35,947 nucleotides of DNA from Dongibacter bovis (GCA_902763085.1 CACWQW010000039.1:1-35947), one strand, 5' to 3'. Counted from the stretch's first letter, positions 24,368-32,906 are shown. Notes: generated from the letters alone by a model not told the origin. Numbers and translations: made by a program.

Positions 24368-24401
24368 AAAATGCCGCGACGGAATCCTCCTCGCAGCATT
24401 T
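24368..24401 (-). terminator. Hairpin with T run between ahcY and mtaD
   Basis: On the minus strand AAATGCTGCGA and TCGCGGCATTT form an 11-base-pair stem (one G-U) followed by TCTTG. It stands just before the mtaD ribosome binding site and may reduce read-through from ahcY. A second palindromic stretch (TGCAC...CCCA...TGGG...GTGCA, about 24411-24455) lies just upstream. I do not recognise a riboswitch class. Confidence 0.5.
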
Positions 24402-24474
24402 CCTCATATGGGACGACATGCACAGACGCCCACTTCATGGGTACCGTGCACCGCCCTTGCAATAAACCAAGACG

Positions 24475-25716
24475 TTATTCCAGATTCAGATAGCGACGCT
24501 GCTCCGGCGTGAGCTCGTCGATCTTGACGCCGAGCGCGGCGAGCTTGATGTTGGCGAGCTTCGTGTTGATCTCCTCCGGCATCAGGTACACCTCGTTCTT
24601 CAGCTCCGCGTGGTGCTGCAGCAGATGCAGCGCCGAGAAGAACTGCACGCCGAACGAGAGGTCCATGATCTCCGCCGGATGGCCATCGCCCGCGGCGAGG
24701 TTGACGAGGCGTCCCTCGGCGAGCAGGTAGAGCTTGCGCCCGTCCGCCTGCACGAACTCCTCGATGTTCGGCTTCACCGTGCGGCGGGAGCGCGAGAGCG
24801 CCGCGAGCTCGGGGATGTTGATCTCGCAGTCGAAATGGCCGGCATTCGCCATCATCGCGCCGTCCTTCATGCTCTCGAAATGACGCTTGCGGATGATGTC
24901 CTTATCGCCGGTGAGCGTCAGGAAGATATCGCCGATCTTCGCCGCCTCATCCATCGGCATGACGCGGAAACCGTCGAAGACCGCCTCGATGGCCTTGATG
25001 GGATCCACCTCGGTGATGATGACGTTGGCGCCGAGGCCGCGCGCGCGCATGGCGCCGCCCTTGCCGCACCAGCCGTAGCCCGCGATGACAACGTTCTTGC
25101 CCGCGATGACGAGATTCGTCGCGCGCATGATGCCTTCCCACGTCGACTGGCCCGTGCCGTAGCGGTTATCGAAGAGGTATTTGCAATACGCGTCGTTCGC
25201 CGCGATCATCGGGAACGCGAGCTTGCCCTCCTTCGCGAGGCCGTGCAGGCGATGCACGCCCGTCGTCGTCTCCTCCGAGCCGCCGTAGACGCCCGGCAGC
25301 AGCTCGCGGCGCGAGGTGTGCAGCGTGTGGACGAGGTCGCCGCCGTCATCGATGAGCAGCATCGGCTTCGTATCGAGCGCGCGGTTGATGAACGTGAAAT
25401 ACTCCTCGTCCGTGCAGCCGTGCCAAGCGAAGACCTTGATGCCGTCCTCGACGAGCGCCGCCGCCACATCGTCCTGCGTCGAGAGGGGATTGCTGCCCGT
25501 GATGGCGACCTCCGCGCCCGCGTGCTGGAACACCTCTGCCATGTACGCCGTCTTCGCCTCGAGATGCAGCGTGATGACCATGCGGATGCCCGCGAACGGC
25601 TTCGTCCTGGAGAACTCCTCATCGACGGCGCGCATCACCGGCATGAAGTTCTTCACCCACGCGATTTTATCGTGCCCCGACGGAGCCAGCTTGATATCAC
25701 GAATCATAGAATCCAT
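24475..25716 (-). CDS. ahcY: Adenosylhomocysteinase
   Basis: The 413-residue enzyme cleaves S-adenosylhomocysteine to adenosine and homocysteine using bound NAD. Visible motifs are ITLHLEAKTA and ITGSNPLSTQDD near the start, the catalytic Lys/Asp region with AANDAYCKYLFDNRYGTGQS, the NAD-binding GYGWCGKGGAMRARGLGA, and the C-terminal block ending in RYLNLE. The start at 25716 has GAGGAGG nine bases upstream. Length fits the shorter bacterial/archaeal form, which lacks the insert of the longer enzymes. It is the first gene of a unit with mtaD. Confidence 0.95.
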   Translation of the reverse strand: MDSMIRDIKLAPSGHDKIAWVKNFMPVMRAVDEEFSRTKPFAGIRMVITLHLEAKTAYMAEVFQHAGAEVAITGSNPLSTQDDVAAALVEDGIKVFAWHGCTDEEYFTFINRALDTKPMLLIDDGGDLVHTLHTSRRELLPGVYGGSEETTTGVHRLHGLAKEGKLAFPMIAANDAYCKYLFDNRYGTGQSTWEGIMRATNLVIAGKNVVIAGYGWCGKGGAMRARGLGANVIITEVDPIKAIEAVFDGFRVMPMDEAAKIGDIFLTLTGDKDIIRKRHFESMKDGAMMANAGHFDCEINIPELAALSRSRRTVKPNIEEFVQADGRKLYLLAEGRLVNLAAGDGHPAEIMDLSFGVQFFSALHLLQHHAELKNEVYLMPEEINTKLANIKLAALGVKIDELTPEQRRYLNLE

Positions 25717-25750
25717 GAACGATAACCTCCTCAAATGCAATCATGGCTCC

Positions 25751-25780
25751 ATTTTACCATCAAGTCCCTCACTTTTTCAA
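25751..25780 (-). promoter_or_regulatory. Promoter of ahcY
   Basis: On the minus strand TTGAAA (25780-25775), an 18-base spacer and TAAAAT (25756-25751) form a good promoter. Its -35 box overlaps the last codons of surE. Confidence 0.6.
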
Positions 25781-26530
25781 CCCGTCCTCGAGCGCGGCGT
25801 AATCCGTGAGATCCACATGCAGCGGCGTCACGGAGATCCCGCCCTGCGCGACCGTGTAGAGGTCCGTGTGCGGGCCGTCGTCGGAGTCCTTGATCTCGCC
25901 CGCAACCGTATAGAAAATGCGCCCGTCCGGGTGCACCGTCTGCTTGAACGCGTTCTCGTAGTCGCGGCGGCCGAGGCGGCTCACCTGAAACTCCGCCGCC
26001 TTGAGCTCCTGCGGGAAATTCACGTTGAGGAACACCGGCTCCCCCGCCGCCTGCTCCGCCAGCACGCCCTCGAGGAACGGCACGGCGAGCGCCGCCGCGC
26101 GCTCGTAGGAGTACGACGCCTCGATGTCTAGTGAGAGCGCCACGGCGGAAATATCGTGGAGGAATCCCTCCATCGCCGCGCCGACCGTCCCGGAATAGAG
26201 CACATCCGTCGCAAGATTCGAGCCGCGGTTGATGCCCGAGAGCACGAGGTCGATCGGGCGGTTTTCGTCCATGAGCGCCTCGAGGAACAGCTTGACGCAG
26301 TCCGTCGGCGTGCCGCCGATGCGCCAGGCTGCCATCGCGCCGAGCTCGAGCGCGACACCGGGCATCTCCTCCACCTCGATGGGGCGGCGGACGCTCAGGG
26401 CATGCGCCATGCCGCTCTGTTCATACCAGGGCGCCGCGATGTAGACCTCATGGCGCTGCGCACAGGCAGCGGCGAGCGCCCGGAGGCCATCGGATTCGAT
26501 TCCGTCGTCATTTGCAATCAGGATGCGCAT
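25769..26530 (-). CDS. surE: 5'/3'-nucleotidase SurE
   Basis: The 253-residue phosphatase hydrolyses nucleoside monophosphates. The metal-binding motif ANDDG is at 6-10. It also has WYEQSGMAHALS (with the conserved Ser), GTPTDCVKL, DLVLSGINRGSNLATDVLYSGTVGAAMEG and LNVNFP. Length is normal. It starts 8 bases after the DUF2156 gene, so the two are probably cotranscribed. Confidence 0.95.
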   Translation of the reverse strand: MRILIANDDGIESDGLRALAAACAQRHEVYIAAPWYEQSGMAHALSVRRPIEVEEMPGVALELGAMAAWRIGGTPTDCVKLFLEALMDENRPIDLVLSGINRGSNLATDVLYSGTVGAAMEGFLHDISAVALSLDIEASYSYERAAALAVPFLEGVLAEQAAGEPVFLNVNFPQELKAAEFQVSRLGRRDYENAFKQTVHPDGRIFYTVAGEIKDSDDGPHTDLYTVAQGGISVTPLHVDLTDYAALEDGLKK

Positions 26531-26538
26531 TCGTTTCT

Positions 26539-27405
26539 TTATTCTCCTTTGAGTACCGCATTGAATTTCTCAATCATCTTGACCGGCTTGTAGGACTCCT
26601 TCGCCTTGCGCAGCCCCGGCAGGCCCATATCCTCCTCGCGGTTAATGTACGTCATGTCGGACCAGGCGTGCTCGACGAATCCCTGGTTGATCGCAGGATA
26701 GGCGCCGCGCACGTTGGGGTCCGCCTTCTCGACATGGATGACCGCCGTATCGCTGTTGAGCTGCTCGCCGAACGTGAACGCGACGACGCGGCCGTCGATG
26801 CGGATGACGCCGCCCTTGAGCGCGAACGCCTCGTAATTATCGAAGATCTCATGGATGGCCGCACGCTCGTAACCGATGAAGGGGTCCTCGTCGAGCTCTG
26901 CCGCGCGCAGCTTGTACCAGCTCTCGAGCTCCTTGCGGCAGGCGGGGATAAGCTCCTGCGTGATGGGGAGGTACTCCGCCTGCGGGTAGAGCTTGTGGAA
27001 CGCATTGAGATGGTTCTTCTTCGAGTGCAGCTTGCGCCCTGAAAGCGTGATGAGCTTCTCCGCGAGGTAGACGTAGTCTGCATTGTCCCGGTCGTCCGTC
27101 ACATCGAACGAGGCGCCCTCATACGTGCGGAGGAACTGCGCGAAGTCCTTCTCGAGGCCCATGAACGCGAGCGGGCGTCCCTGCGCGCGGAAGTACGCGC
27201 GGAACGTCTCAACACCCTCGCGCCATTTCTCCTCCGGACCGAACGGCTGCAGCGCCGAGAGCTTCCCCTCCCATTCGTTCACCATGTAGAGCACATCCCC
27301 CTCCACGGCCCAGCGGATGTGGTACGGCGTGCGCCACATGAAGAAATTCGTGAAGTTCAGATGACTGTTCTCATAATATCTGGCACGGAAAAACCGGTCA
27401 AGCAC
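26539..27405 (-). CDS. DUF2156 protein (phosphatidylglycerol lysyltransferase C-domain-like)
   Basis: The protein belongs to the GNAT-like DUF2156 family: YYENSHLNFTNFFMWR near the start, SGRKLHSKKNHLNAFHKLYP in the centre and INREEDMGLPGLRKAKESYKP at the end. The related MprF domain transfers amino acids from aminoacyl-tRNA to lipid; the role of free-standing members is unclear. The start is uncertain. GTG at 27405 has AAAGAGGA upstream but leaves out about 14 family-like residues (IIDFKELGKEDKP). Those are encoded in frame upstream, where only ATT (27447), ATC (27444) or ATA (27441) could serve as start, behind AGGGGG. I give the canonical start. Confidence 0.85.
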   Translation of the reverse strand: MLDRFFRARYYENSHLNFTNFFMWRTPYHIRWAVEGDVLYMVNEWEGKLSALQPFGPEEKWREGVETFRAYFRAQGRPLAFMGLEKDFAQFLRTYEGASFDVTDDRDNADYVYLAEKLITLSGRKLHSKKNHLNAFHKLYPQAEYLPITQELIPACRKELESWYKLRAAELDEDPFIGYERAAIHEIFDNYEAFALKGGVIRIDGRVVAFTFGEQLNSDTAVIHVEKADPNVRGAYPAINQGFVEHAWSDMTYINREEDMGLPGLRKAKESYKPVKMIEKFNAVLKGE

Positions 27406-27479
27406 CGGCTTGTCCTCTTTGCCAAGCTCCTTAAAATCTATGATAATCCGCCCCCTGCTGTCTCGTAAAATTCCTTTTT

Positions 27480-27488
27480 ATTATATCA
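27480..27488 (-). promoter_or_regulatory. Probable promoter of the DUF2156-surE unit
   Basis: On the minus strand TGATATAAT is an extended -10 element about 35 bases before the first possible start codon. No convincing -35 box is seen. Confidence 0.5.
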
Positions 27489-27517
27489 AGGGCGTCAACG
27501 CGCTTTCTGTAACAAGC

Positions 27518-27970
27518 TCACGAGGAAGACTGCCGCTTCGTCGCCCGGACGAGATTCTGCAGAACTTCCGGCGTCACGTTGCCGCGTTTCGCGCGACTCA
27601 GGAGCTGCGCTTCATGCAGAATCTCCTCAATCCGCTCGATATACTCGCGCTCCGCCTGTTCCATCACTTGCAGCATCGGGTGCTCAAAACCGCAGGAAAA
27701 GAGCGCGGCTGCCTCCTTTTTCAGCTGTCGCAGCGTCTTCTTCTGCGTGAGCAAAAGCCCGATATTCTCCTGCGTGACCTGTGCGAGCACCGCATCGATC
27801 TTGTCATGCAGCGCCTGCATGCGGATCGTTCCTGCCTTCATCTCCTCGAGCGCCCGCTTCTGCCGCTGCAAGCGGCGCATCTCCTCCGGCGTGAGCGGTG
27901 CATGCTCATGCGCGCAGCCACAGGGATGCGCGCTATGTACAGCCTCCCGCTGCTTCTTCTCCATTTCCAT
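27518..27970 (-). CDS. Hypothetical protein with His/Cys-rich N-terminus and coiled coil
   Basis: I do not recognise this 150-residue protein. Its N-terminus has a His/Cys cluster (HPCGCAHEHAP, about 15-25) that could bind a metal. The rest is strongly helical and charged, with heptad-like spacing (MRRLQRQKRALEEMKAGTIRM, TQKKTLRQLKKEAAALF, MEQAEREYIERIEEILHEAQ). No signal or membrane segment is seen. Its ATG overlaps the stop codon of the deformylase-like gene by one base (TGATG), so the two are translationally coupled. Confidence 0.65.
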   Translation of the reverse strand: MEMEKKQREAVHSAHPCGCAHEHAPLTPEEMRRLQRQKRALEEMKAGTIRMQALHDKIDAVLAQVTQENIGLLLTQKKTLRQLKKEAAALFSCGFEHPMLQVMEQAEREYIERIEEILHEAQLLSRAKRGNVTPEVLQNLVRATKRQSSS

Positions 27971-28383
27971 CAAATCAGGATCCCCTCCAGATGATCCATC
28001 TCATGCTGCACAATCTGAGCCGTGAAGCCTGTGAACCGCTGCGCTTTTTCCTTGAATCTCCGATCGCGATACGTGACCTCGATCCACACATGGCGGCGAA
28101 CAGGGCGCACGCCGACGAGCGAAAGGCAGCCCTCCTCGGTTTCATACATCTCCGCCGACCGCGCCGTGACGACAGGATTCATCATCAGCAGATACGATTG
28201 TCCAGCCCGCACGGCGATGACGCGCTTCGCCGCCCCGATCATATTCGCCGCCATGCCGACGCAGTCCGCCGCATGTGCCCGAAGCGTATCGAGCAGATCC
28301 TCCGCCACCGCGCGATCCCTGCGCGTCACAGGCAACGCCCTCCGGGAAAGAACCGCCGTATCCCTAACAATTTCTCGAACCAT
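27970..28383 (-). CDS. Peptide deformylase-like protein
   Basis: This 137-residue protein has the deformylase metal motifs EGCLS (84-88, Cys86) and QHEMDH (126-131, His127, Glu128, His131). The first motif is CVGMAANMIG (41-50) instead of the usual GxGxAAxQ: Met48 stands in the place of the catalytic Gln. I recall a group of Firmicutes deformylase-like proteins with the same AANMIG sequence, so this is a subfamily feature rather than a single mutation. Activity on formyl-Met peptides is not certain. GAGGAGAGACG precedes the ATG. The unknown coiled-coil gene follows with a one-base overlap. Confidence 0.85.
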   Translation of the reverse strand: MVREIVRDTAVLSRRALPVTRRDRAVAEDLLDTLRAHAADCVGMAANMIGAAKRVIAVRAGQSYLLMMNPVVTARSAEMYETEEGCLSLVGVRPVRRHVWIEVTYRDRRFKEKAQRFTGFTAQIVQHEMDHLEGILI

Positions 28384-28483
28384 CGTCTCTCCTCATTGCA
28401 CCTCGTCATCACGCAATCCAAAATCTTACCTCCGGCTTGCGTTCAAATCAGCGCTTCCTTCGAGCAACCATCCATCGTATTTC

Positions 28484-29587
28484 CTATTTGATTTTATTCA
28501 GCCGCGCCGCAAGTGTCTCCGGCGACTCATCGCCATCGACACAGGTCATGATAGGCTGCGCGCCGAGCTTGACCGTCTGCCCGTCCACGGTTGCAGCCTC
28601 CTTGTTGTGCCCATTGTGATACGCCGCCGCGAGATTCCCCATGACGAAATACGCACGCTCCTTCGCCGACATGTCCCCCGCAGCTGCCGGCTTCACGAAT
28701 TCCTGCTTGTTGACCGTTACCACGCCCTCATCCTTGTCGACAGCAACATGGTTCCCGCTGTACGCCTCGAGCTTTTTCGCGGCTGTATCGCGTCGGGAAG
28801 TATCGGAGGGATGGTCACTGCCGCCATACGCCCAATAAAGCACCTCCGGCGTCTTCGAGCCATTGCTTTTGTCTATGACGCGCTGCCAGATGGCAGCCGT
28901 TGCGCCGGGATTATAGTTGGAATGCGTGATGTACTCGAAGGCGAGCGCGTCCGCCTCCTTCTCCTGCGGCTTCGTGATCCCTTGATTGTTCCAAGCATTC
29001 GCCGCAAGCGTGCCAAGGATCGAGCCGCCCGTCGCTGCCGCAAGCACCGCAGGGCCAATGGAACGCTTCGCGCCGACGGCAGGATGATCCTTCTGCCCGT
29101 GCCCCATCTCGTGACCGAGTACGACGGCAATCTCATCGTCATTCGTGAGCACATCGAAGAGTCCCGTGTTCACGCTCATATCATGACCGAGCGTGCAGAA
29201 CGCGTTGAAGGACTTTTCATTGTTGATGAAATAAAGATACGGCTTGTCGTAAATGGTAGGGTCGACAGAGGCAATCGCGCTTGTAAGATTCGACATGATG
29301 CCATCGAGCCGGGCATTGAGCGCGTAGTCTTCATTGACGCCGTACTGATCCTTGATCTGCTGCAGAAGCGCCTGCCGACCTTCCTCCGTATTATTATAAT
29401 ACTTGATCTGCTTATTGAGCTGTACCGAGTAGGCGGCGCCGCCAATCACAGCACCGATCACATCTCCCGCGCTGAACAGGCTTGCGTTCGCCACAGGCAT
29501 AGGCGCATACGCAAATGAACCAGAAAGCAGGACGGCGCAGGTGGACAGAGCCATCGCGATCTGTTTTCCCTTTCTCTTCTTGATCAT
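28484..29587 (-). CDS. M48-family metalloprotease with signal peptide
   Basis: This 367-residue protein begins with a signal peptide (MIKKRKGKQIAMALSTCAVL, then LSGSFAYA). The zinc motif is LGHEMGHGQKDH with His159, Glu160 and His163, and the third ligand is Glu209 in QEKEADALAFEY. HPSDTSRRD is also typical of M48 peptidases of the LoiP/YcaL/BepA kind, which act in the envelope. A strongly conserved Gly/Ala-rich segment (GDVIGAVIGGAAYS) follows the signal. The start has CTAGGAGGGATCCGGT before it. Its substrate is unknown; envelope protein quality control is a reasonable guess. Confidence 0.9.
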   Translation of the reverse strand: MIKKRKGKQIAMALSTCAVLLSGSFAYAPMPVANASLFSAGDVIGAVIGGAAYSVQLNKQIKYYNNTEEGRQALLQQIKDQYGVNEDYALNARLDGIMSNLTSAIASVDPTIYDKPYLYFINNEKSFNAFCTLGHDMSVNTGLFDVLTNDDEIAVVLGHEMGHGQKDHPAVGAKRSIGPAVLAAATGGSILGTLAANAWNNQGITKPQEKEADALAFEYITHSNYNPGATAAIWQRVIDKSNGSKTPEVLYWAYGGSDHPSDTSRRDTAAKKLEAYSGNHVAVDKDEGVVTVNKQEFVKPAAAGDMSAKERAYFVMGNLAAAYHNGHNKEAATVDGQTVKLGAQPIMTCVDGDESPETLAARLNKIK

Positions 29588-29627
29588 ACCGGATCCCTCC
29601 TAGATCCTCATTCCATTCTTTTCTTCT

Positions 29628-29655
29628 ATTCTAAAGCATTTTCCTTGATTTACAA
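29628..29655 (-). promoter_or_regulatory. Probable promoter of the M48 protease gene
   Basis: On the minus strand TTGTAA (29655-29650), a 16-base spacer and TAGAAT (29633-29628) lie about 45 bases before the start codon. Confidence 0.5.
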
Positions 29656-29733
29656 GGTCTTCGCTGCGATTTTCTGGATCCTTCACGCGAAACTCCTTTC
29701 GTTGTCCAGCGCTCTTTACCCCCAGTGCTTGCA

Positions 29734-29762
29734 TTGTCGGACAACAATTTTCGCGGTATAAT
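29734..29762 (+). promoter_or_regulatory. Promoter of the CBS-domain gene
   Basis: TTGTCG (29734-29739), a 17-base spacer and TATAAT (29757-29762) lie about 30 bases before the start codon. Confidence 0.65.
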
Positions 29763-29793
29763 GGAGAAAGAAAAAAACGTGGAGGTGTTTACC

Positions 29794-30240
29794 ATGCAGG
29801 TTCAGGAAATCATGACCAAAGACGTGTTGACGGTGCGCCCGGAGACGACGGTGCGCGAGGTGGCGGAGATCCTCGTGAGCCACAAGATTTCCGGACTCCC
29901 CGTCGTAGATACATCGGGGAAGCTCGTTGGCATCATCAGCGAGGGCGACCTCATGAGCAAGGAGATCCTGCCGGAGCCGCCCGCGGAGTTCTGCATCCTC
30001 GGCGCCATCATCTATTACGGCGACCTCAAGGAGTACAAGAAGACCTTCGAGCGCATGGCCGCCAATACGGCGGAGCAGCTCATGACGAAGAAGGTCGTGA
30101 CCGTCAAGGCGTACGATGATGTGAGCGACGTGGCGCGGCTCATGCGCGACCGTCACATCAAGCGCGTGCCCGTGCTCGACGATGAGGGACATCTCATCGG
30201 CATCGTGAGCCGTCAAGACATCGTCAAGATGCTGCTCTGA
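29794..30240 (+). CDS. CBS-domain pair protein
   Basis: This 148-residue protein consists of two CBS domains: MTKDVLTVRPETTVREVAEIL with ISGLPVVD and GIISEGDL, and then LMTKKVVTVKAYDDVSDVARLM with IKRVPVLD and GIVSRQD. Such pairs bind adenine nucleotides and act as sensors, usually on a partner protein; none is fused here. The ATG at 29794 has GGAGGTG upstream. The D,D-carboxypeptidase gene follows after 40 bases and is probably cotranscribed. Confidence 0.9.
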   Translation: MQVQEIMTKDVLTVRPETTVREVAEILVSHKISGLPVVDTSGKLVGIISEGDLMSKEILPEPPAEFCILGAIIYYGDLKEYKKTFERMAANTAEQLMTKKVVTVKAYDDVSDVARLMRDRHIKRVPVLDDEGHLIGIVSRQDIVKMLL

Positions 30241-30280
30241 GCCGCATCGCCGAAGAACGATCCCGAAACGAGGTTTTCCT

Positions 30281-31459
30281 TTGCACAGCTTTCCATCCAT
30301 TTCCCATGTACTGAAGATCTTCCTTTTCAGCCTGCTCATCTTGTGGCAGGCTTTTCCATGCCCGCGCGCCACCGCGGCGGAGGCGGACGACTTGCCGTCG
30401 ATCACGGCGTCCTCCGCTATCCTCATCGAGGCGTCGACGGGCCGCGTCATCTACGAGAAGGACGCAGACGCGCGACGCTATCCCGCGAGCATGACGAAGA
30501 TGATGACCTGCCTGCTCGCGCAGCGGACGCTCGGCCGCCATCAGGACATCCTCATCTCGCCGCGCGCCGCGCAGACGGAAGACGCGACGCTCGAGGAGTC
30601 CGCGGGCGATGTCTTCCCCGCGGATGAGCTCATCCGCGGCATGATGCTCGTCTCCGACAACGGCGCCGCCGTCGCGCTTGCCGAGGCCTCCGCCGGTTCC
30701 GTCGCCGCCTTCGTCGCGCAGATGAACGAAGAGGCGCAGGCGCTCGGCATGCACGATACGCATTTCGCCAATCCGAACGGCCTCACGGACCCCCAGCACT
30801 ACTCGACGGCGCGCGACATGGCCGTGCTCGCGCGCTTTGCCATGCAGCAGGAGGCCTTCCGCGAGATCGTGGCGACGGCGCAGGCCCCCGTGCACTGGGC
30901 ACTGCCCCGCGGCAAGGTCCGCGTCGAAAAGAACACGAACGAGCTGCTCGGCCACTATGCGGGCATGACGGGCATCAAGACGGGCTGGACGAGCGCAGCG
31001 GGCGGCTGCCTCGCCGCCTCCGCAAGGCGCGGCGGCCTCGAGCTTATCGCGATCGTCATGCATGCCGAGTCGCCCGAGGCACGCTTCCAGGATGCGCGCA
31101 AGCTACTCGACTACGGCTTCGCCCAGACGAAGCTCAAGCGCGGCCTCTCGAAGGACCGCCTGCGGAAATCCGTCTGGGTACGAGGCGGCAGGCAGGCGAC
31201 GGTCGCCGTGCATCCCGTCTCAGATGTGAACTACCCGCTCATCGGCGGTGAGGATGCCAAGCGCTACACCGTGACGTACGACCTGCCGAAGATCGTCGAT
31301 GCCCCGCTCAAGGAGGGCGCGGTCGTCGGCAGGCTCGTGCTCAACTACGACGGCCAGCCCGTCGGCGCCGTCGACCTTACGGCGGAGAAGATCGATGCGG
31401 GCTTCAGCTTCGGCTCGCTCTTCGTACACGCCTTCGGCTGGCTATTGCCGAGGCTCTGA
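30281..31459 (+). CDS. D-alanyl-D-alanine carboxypeptidase (DacF/PBP5 type)
   Basis: This 392-residue protein has a signal peptide (about 1-32, cut near ATAA) and an S11 peptidase domain with SMTK (Ser70, Lys73), SDN (125-127) and KTG (233-235). A C-terminal beta domain (about 280-365) and a final hydrophobic/amphipathic segment (SLFVHAFGWLLPRL) that may anchor it to the membrane complete the usual layout. It removes the last D-Ala from peptidoglycan stem peptides. Translation appears to start at TTG 30281 with AACGAGG upstream. Confidence 0.92.
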   Translation: MHSFPSISHVLKIFLFSLLILWQAFPCPRATAAEADDLPSITASSAILIEASTGRVIYEKDADARRYPASMTKMMTCLLAQRTLGRHQDILISPRAAQTEDATLEESAGDVFPADELIRGMMLVSDNGAAVALAEASAGSVAAFVAQMNEEAQALGMHDTHFANPNGLTDPQHYSTARDMAVLARFAMQQEAFREIVATAQAPVHWALPRGKVRVEKNTNELLGHYAGMTGIKTGWTSAAGGCLAASARRGGLELIAIVMHAESPEARFQDARKLLDYGFAQTKLKRGLSKDRLRKSVWVRGGRQATVAVHPVSDVNYPLIGGEDAKRYTVTYDLPKIVDAPLKEGAVVGRLVLNYDGQPVGAVDLTAEKIDAGFSFGSLFVHAFGWLLPRL

Positions 31460-31489
31460 GCGGCACGGGATGATCTCAGCGCCGCCCCC

Positions 31490-31714
31490 TTAAAAGGAGC
31501 TCTCCCCCAGCCGCGGATGACGCGCGGGCTTGAGGCTGCGCACCCGGATGAGGCGCAGCGCCTCCTTCATATCGACGTCGACGCGCGCCGCGGGCGTCTC
31601 ATAAACGCAAAGCGGCGGCACAGCACCGACCTCGCTCGCCGGCATGTAGACGTACTCCCCGTTCACCTGATCGCCATAGATGACGCCGCCGCGCAGCTCC
31701 GCCTCGATCACCAT
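31490..31714 (-). CDS. Small hypothetical protein
   Basis: This 74-residue protein lies alone between convergent and divergent neighbours. It begins MVIEAELRGGVIYGDQVNGE and has a basic end (RVRSLKPARHPRLGE). I see no known motif, signal or membrane segment. The ATG at 31714 has AAGGAG eight bases before it, which supports translation; another ATG at 31720 is too close to that site. Confidence 0.55.
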   Translation of the reverse strand: MVIEAELRGGVIYGDQVNGEYVYMPASEVGAVPPLCVYETPAARVDVDMKEALRLIRVRSLKPARHPRLGESSF

Positions 31715-31791
31715 GTCCATCTCTCCTTCCCTGTTTTCCTTATTCCCTATTCTGCAAGCGGCGGAATTTTCCTGCCGCCTGCCGCTGTTTA

Positions 31792-31800
31792 TGATATAAT
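31792..31800 (+). promoter_or_regulatory. Extended -10 promoter of the AI-2E-family gene
   Basis: TGATATAAT at 31792-31800 is a strong extended -10 element, 31 bases before the start codon. The -35 region is poor. Confidence 0.55.
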
Positions 31801-31830
31801 GGGCGTAATTTCTTGGAAAGGAGCCTCGCC

Positions 31831-32883
31831 ATGTCCCTTCGCCCCTATCGCACGTCCATCCTGCTCGGCGTGACGTTCACCCTGCTGCTCTCGACGTTCT
31901 GGTATCTGCCGCAGTTCGCCTTCATCATCTTCCTCTCGCTCCTTCTGAACCTCCTGCTCTCGCCCCTCGTCGAATCGCTCGAGAAGCGTCTGCCGCGCGG
32001 CCTCGCCGCCGGCCTTGCCCTGCTCCTGCTTCTCCTGGTGCTCTTCGGACTCCTCTCGCTCGTCTCGAGCTCCATCCTGCCGACGTTCACGCGCTTCGTG
32101 ACGGATTTCCCCGAGATCTCCGGGAAGGTACAGGAAATGCCGCTCTTCAAAAACTCCCCCATCCTGCAAGACGAGCTCGATAGTCTCTGGATCGAGCTCA
32201 AGGACGCGAGCGTCGACGCGCTCAAGGGCTCGCTTGCCGTCTTCATCTCGCTCTTCAGCAAGGCCATCGACTTCGTCATCATCCTCTTCGTGACGTTCTA
32301 CCTGCTCAAGGACGGCGAGACCATCAAGACGTATCTCGCCTCCCGCTTCCCGCGGCGCGACTACAGCCGCGTCCTGCATCTCTTCAACGAAATCTTGAAG
32401 TCCCTGCGCGCCTACATCGTGAGCCAGCTCATCATCTGCTGCATCACGGCGACCATCGTCTTCCTCTATTTCACAATGCGCGGGCTGCCGTACGCCTCCG
32501 TCTTTGCCGTCGTCTCCGGCGTCTCGGAGTTCATCCCCGTGCTCGGCCCGACCGTCGCCTCGGCGTTCGGCACGATCCTCACGGCGACCGTCTCGCCGTT
32601 CCTCGCACTGCAGACGATCGGCTTCTACCTCATCCTCACGCAGGTGAACCACAACCTCGTCTACCCGACGCTCATCGGCAGGACACTCAACCTCCACCCC
32701 ATCGCCATCATCCTCGGCATCATCCTCGGCGGTGAGCTTCTCGGCCCCGCGGGCATGTTTCTCGCCGTCCCGTTTATCGTCATCTGCAAGCTCGTCATCG
32801 AGGACATCTACCACGACCGCACCTTGCAACGGGAAAAGATCAAGCGCTCCCGCTGGCTGAACCTGCGCAGCAAGGAGAAATAG
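31831..32883 (+). CDS. AI-2E family transporter (YdiK/PerM/YtvI type)
   Basis: This 350-residue membrane protein has about seven to eight membrane segments and the family's conserved C-terminal half: YIVSQLIICCITATIVFLYF, SGVSEFIPVLGPTVAS, QVNHNLVYPTLIGRTLNLHP and ILGIILGGELLGPAGMFLAVP. Despite the family name, most members have not been shown to move autoinducer-2; some are ion antiporters or sporulation proteins. The ATG at 31831 has AAGGAG upstream; an earlier in-frame ATG at 31813 lacks one. It is a single-gene unit with a strong terminator. Confidence 0.9.
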   Translation: MSLRPYRTSILLGVTFTLLLSTFWYLPQFAFIIFLSLLLNLLLSPLVESLEKRLPRGLAAGLALLLLLLVLFGLLSLVSSSILPTFTRFVTDFPEISGKVQEMPLFKNSPILQDELDSLWIELKDASVDALKGSLAVFISLFSKAIDFVIILFVTFYLLKDGETIKTYLASRFPRRDYSRVLHLFNEILKSLRAYIVSQLIICCITATIVFLYFTMRGLPYASVFAVVSGVSEFIPVLGPTVASAFGTILTATVSPFLALQTIGFYLILTQVNHNLVYPTLIGRTLNLHPIAIILGIILGGELLGPAGMFLAVPFIVICKLVIEDIYHDRTLQREKIKRSRWLNLRSKEK

Positions 32884-32906
32884 CAAACGACAGCGCGCCA
32901 CGCGAA

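Noticed and set aside
31831..32883. AI-2E-family protein as a proven autoinducer-2 exporter
   Set aside because: The family name is historical; nothing in the sequence or context shows this substrate.
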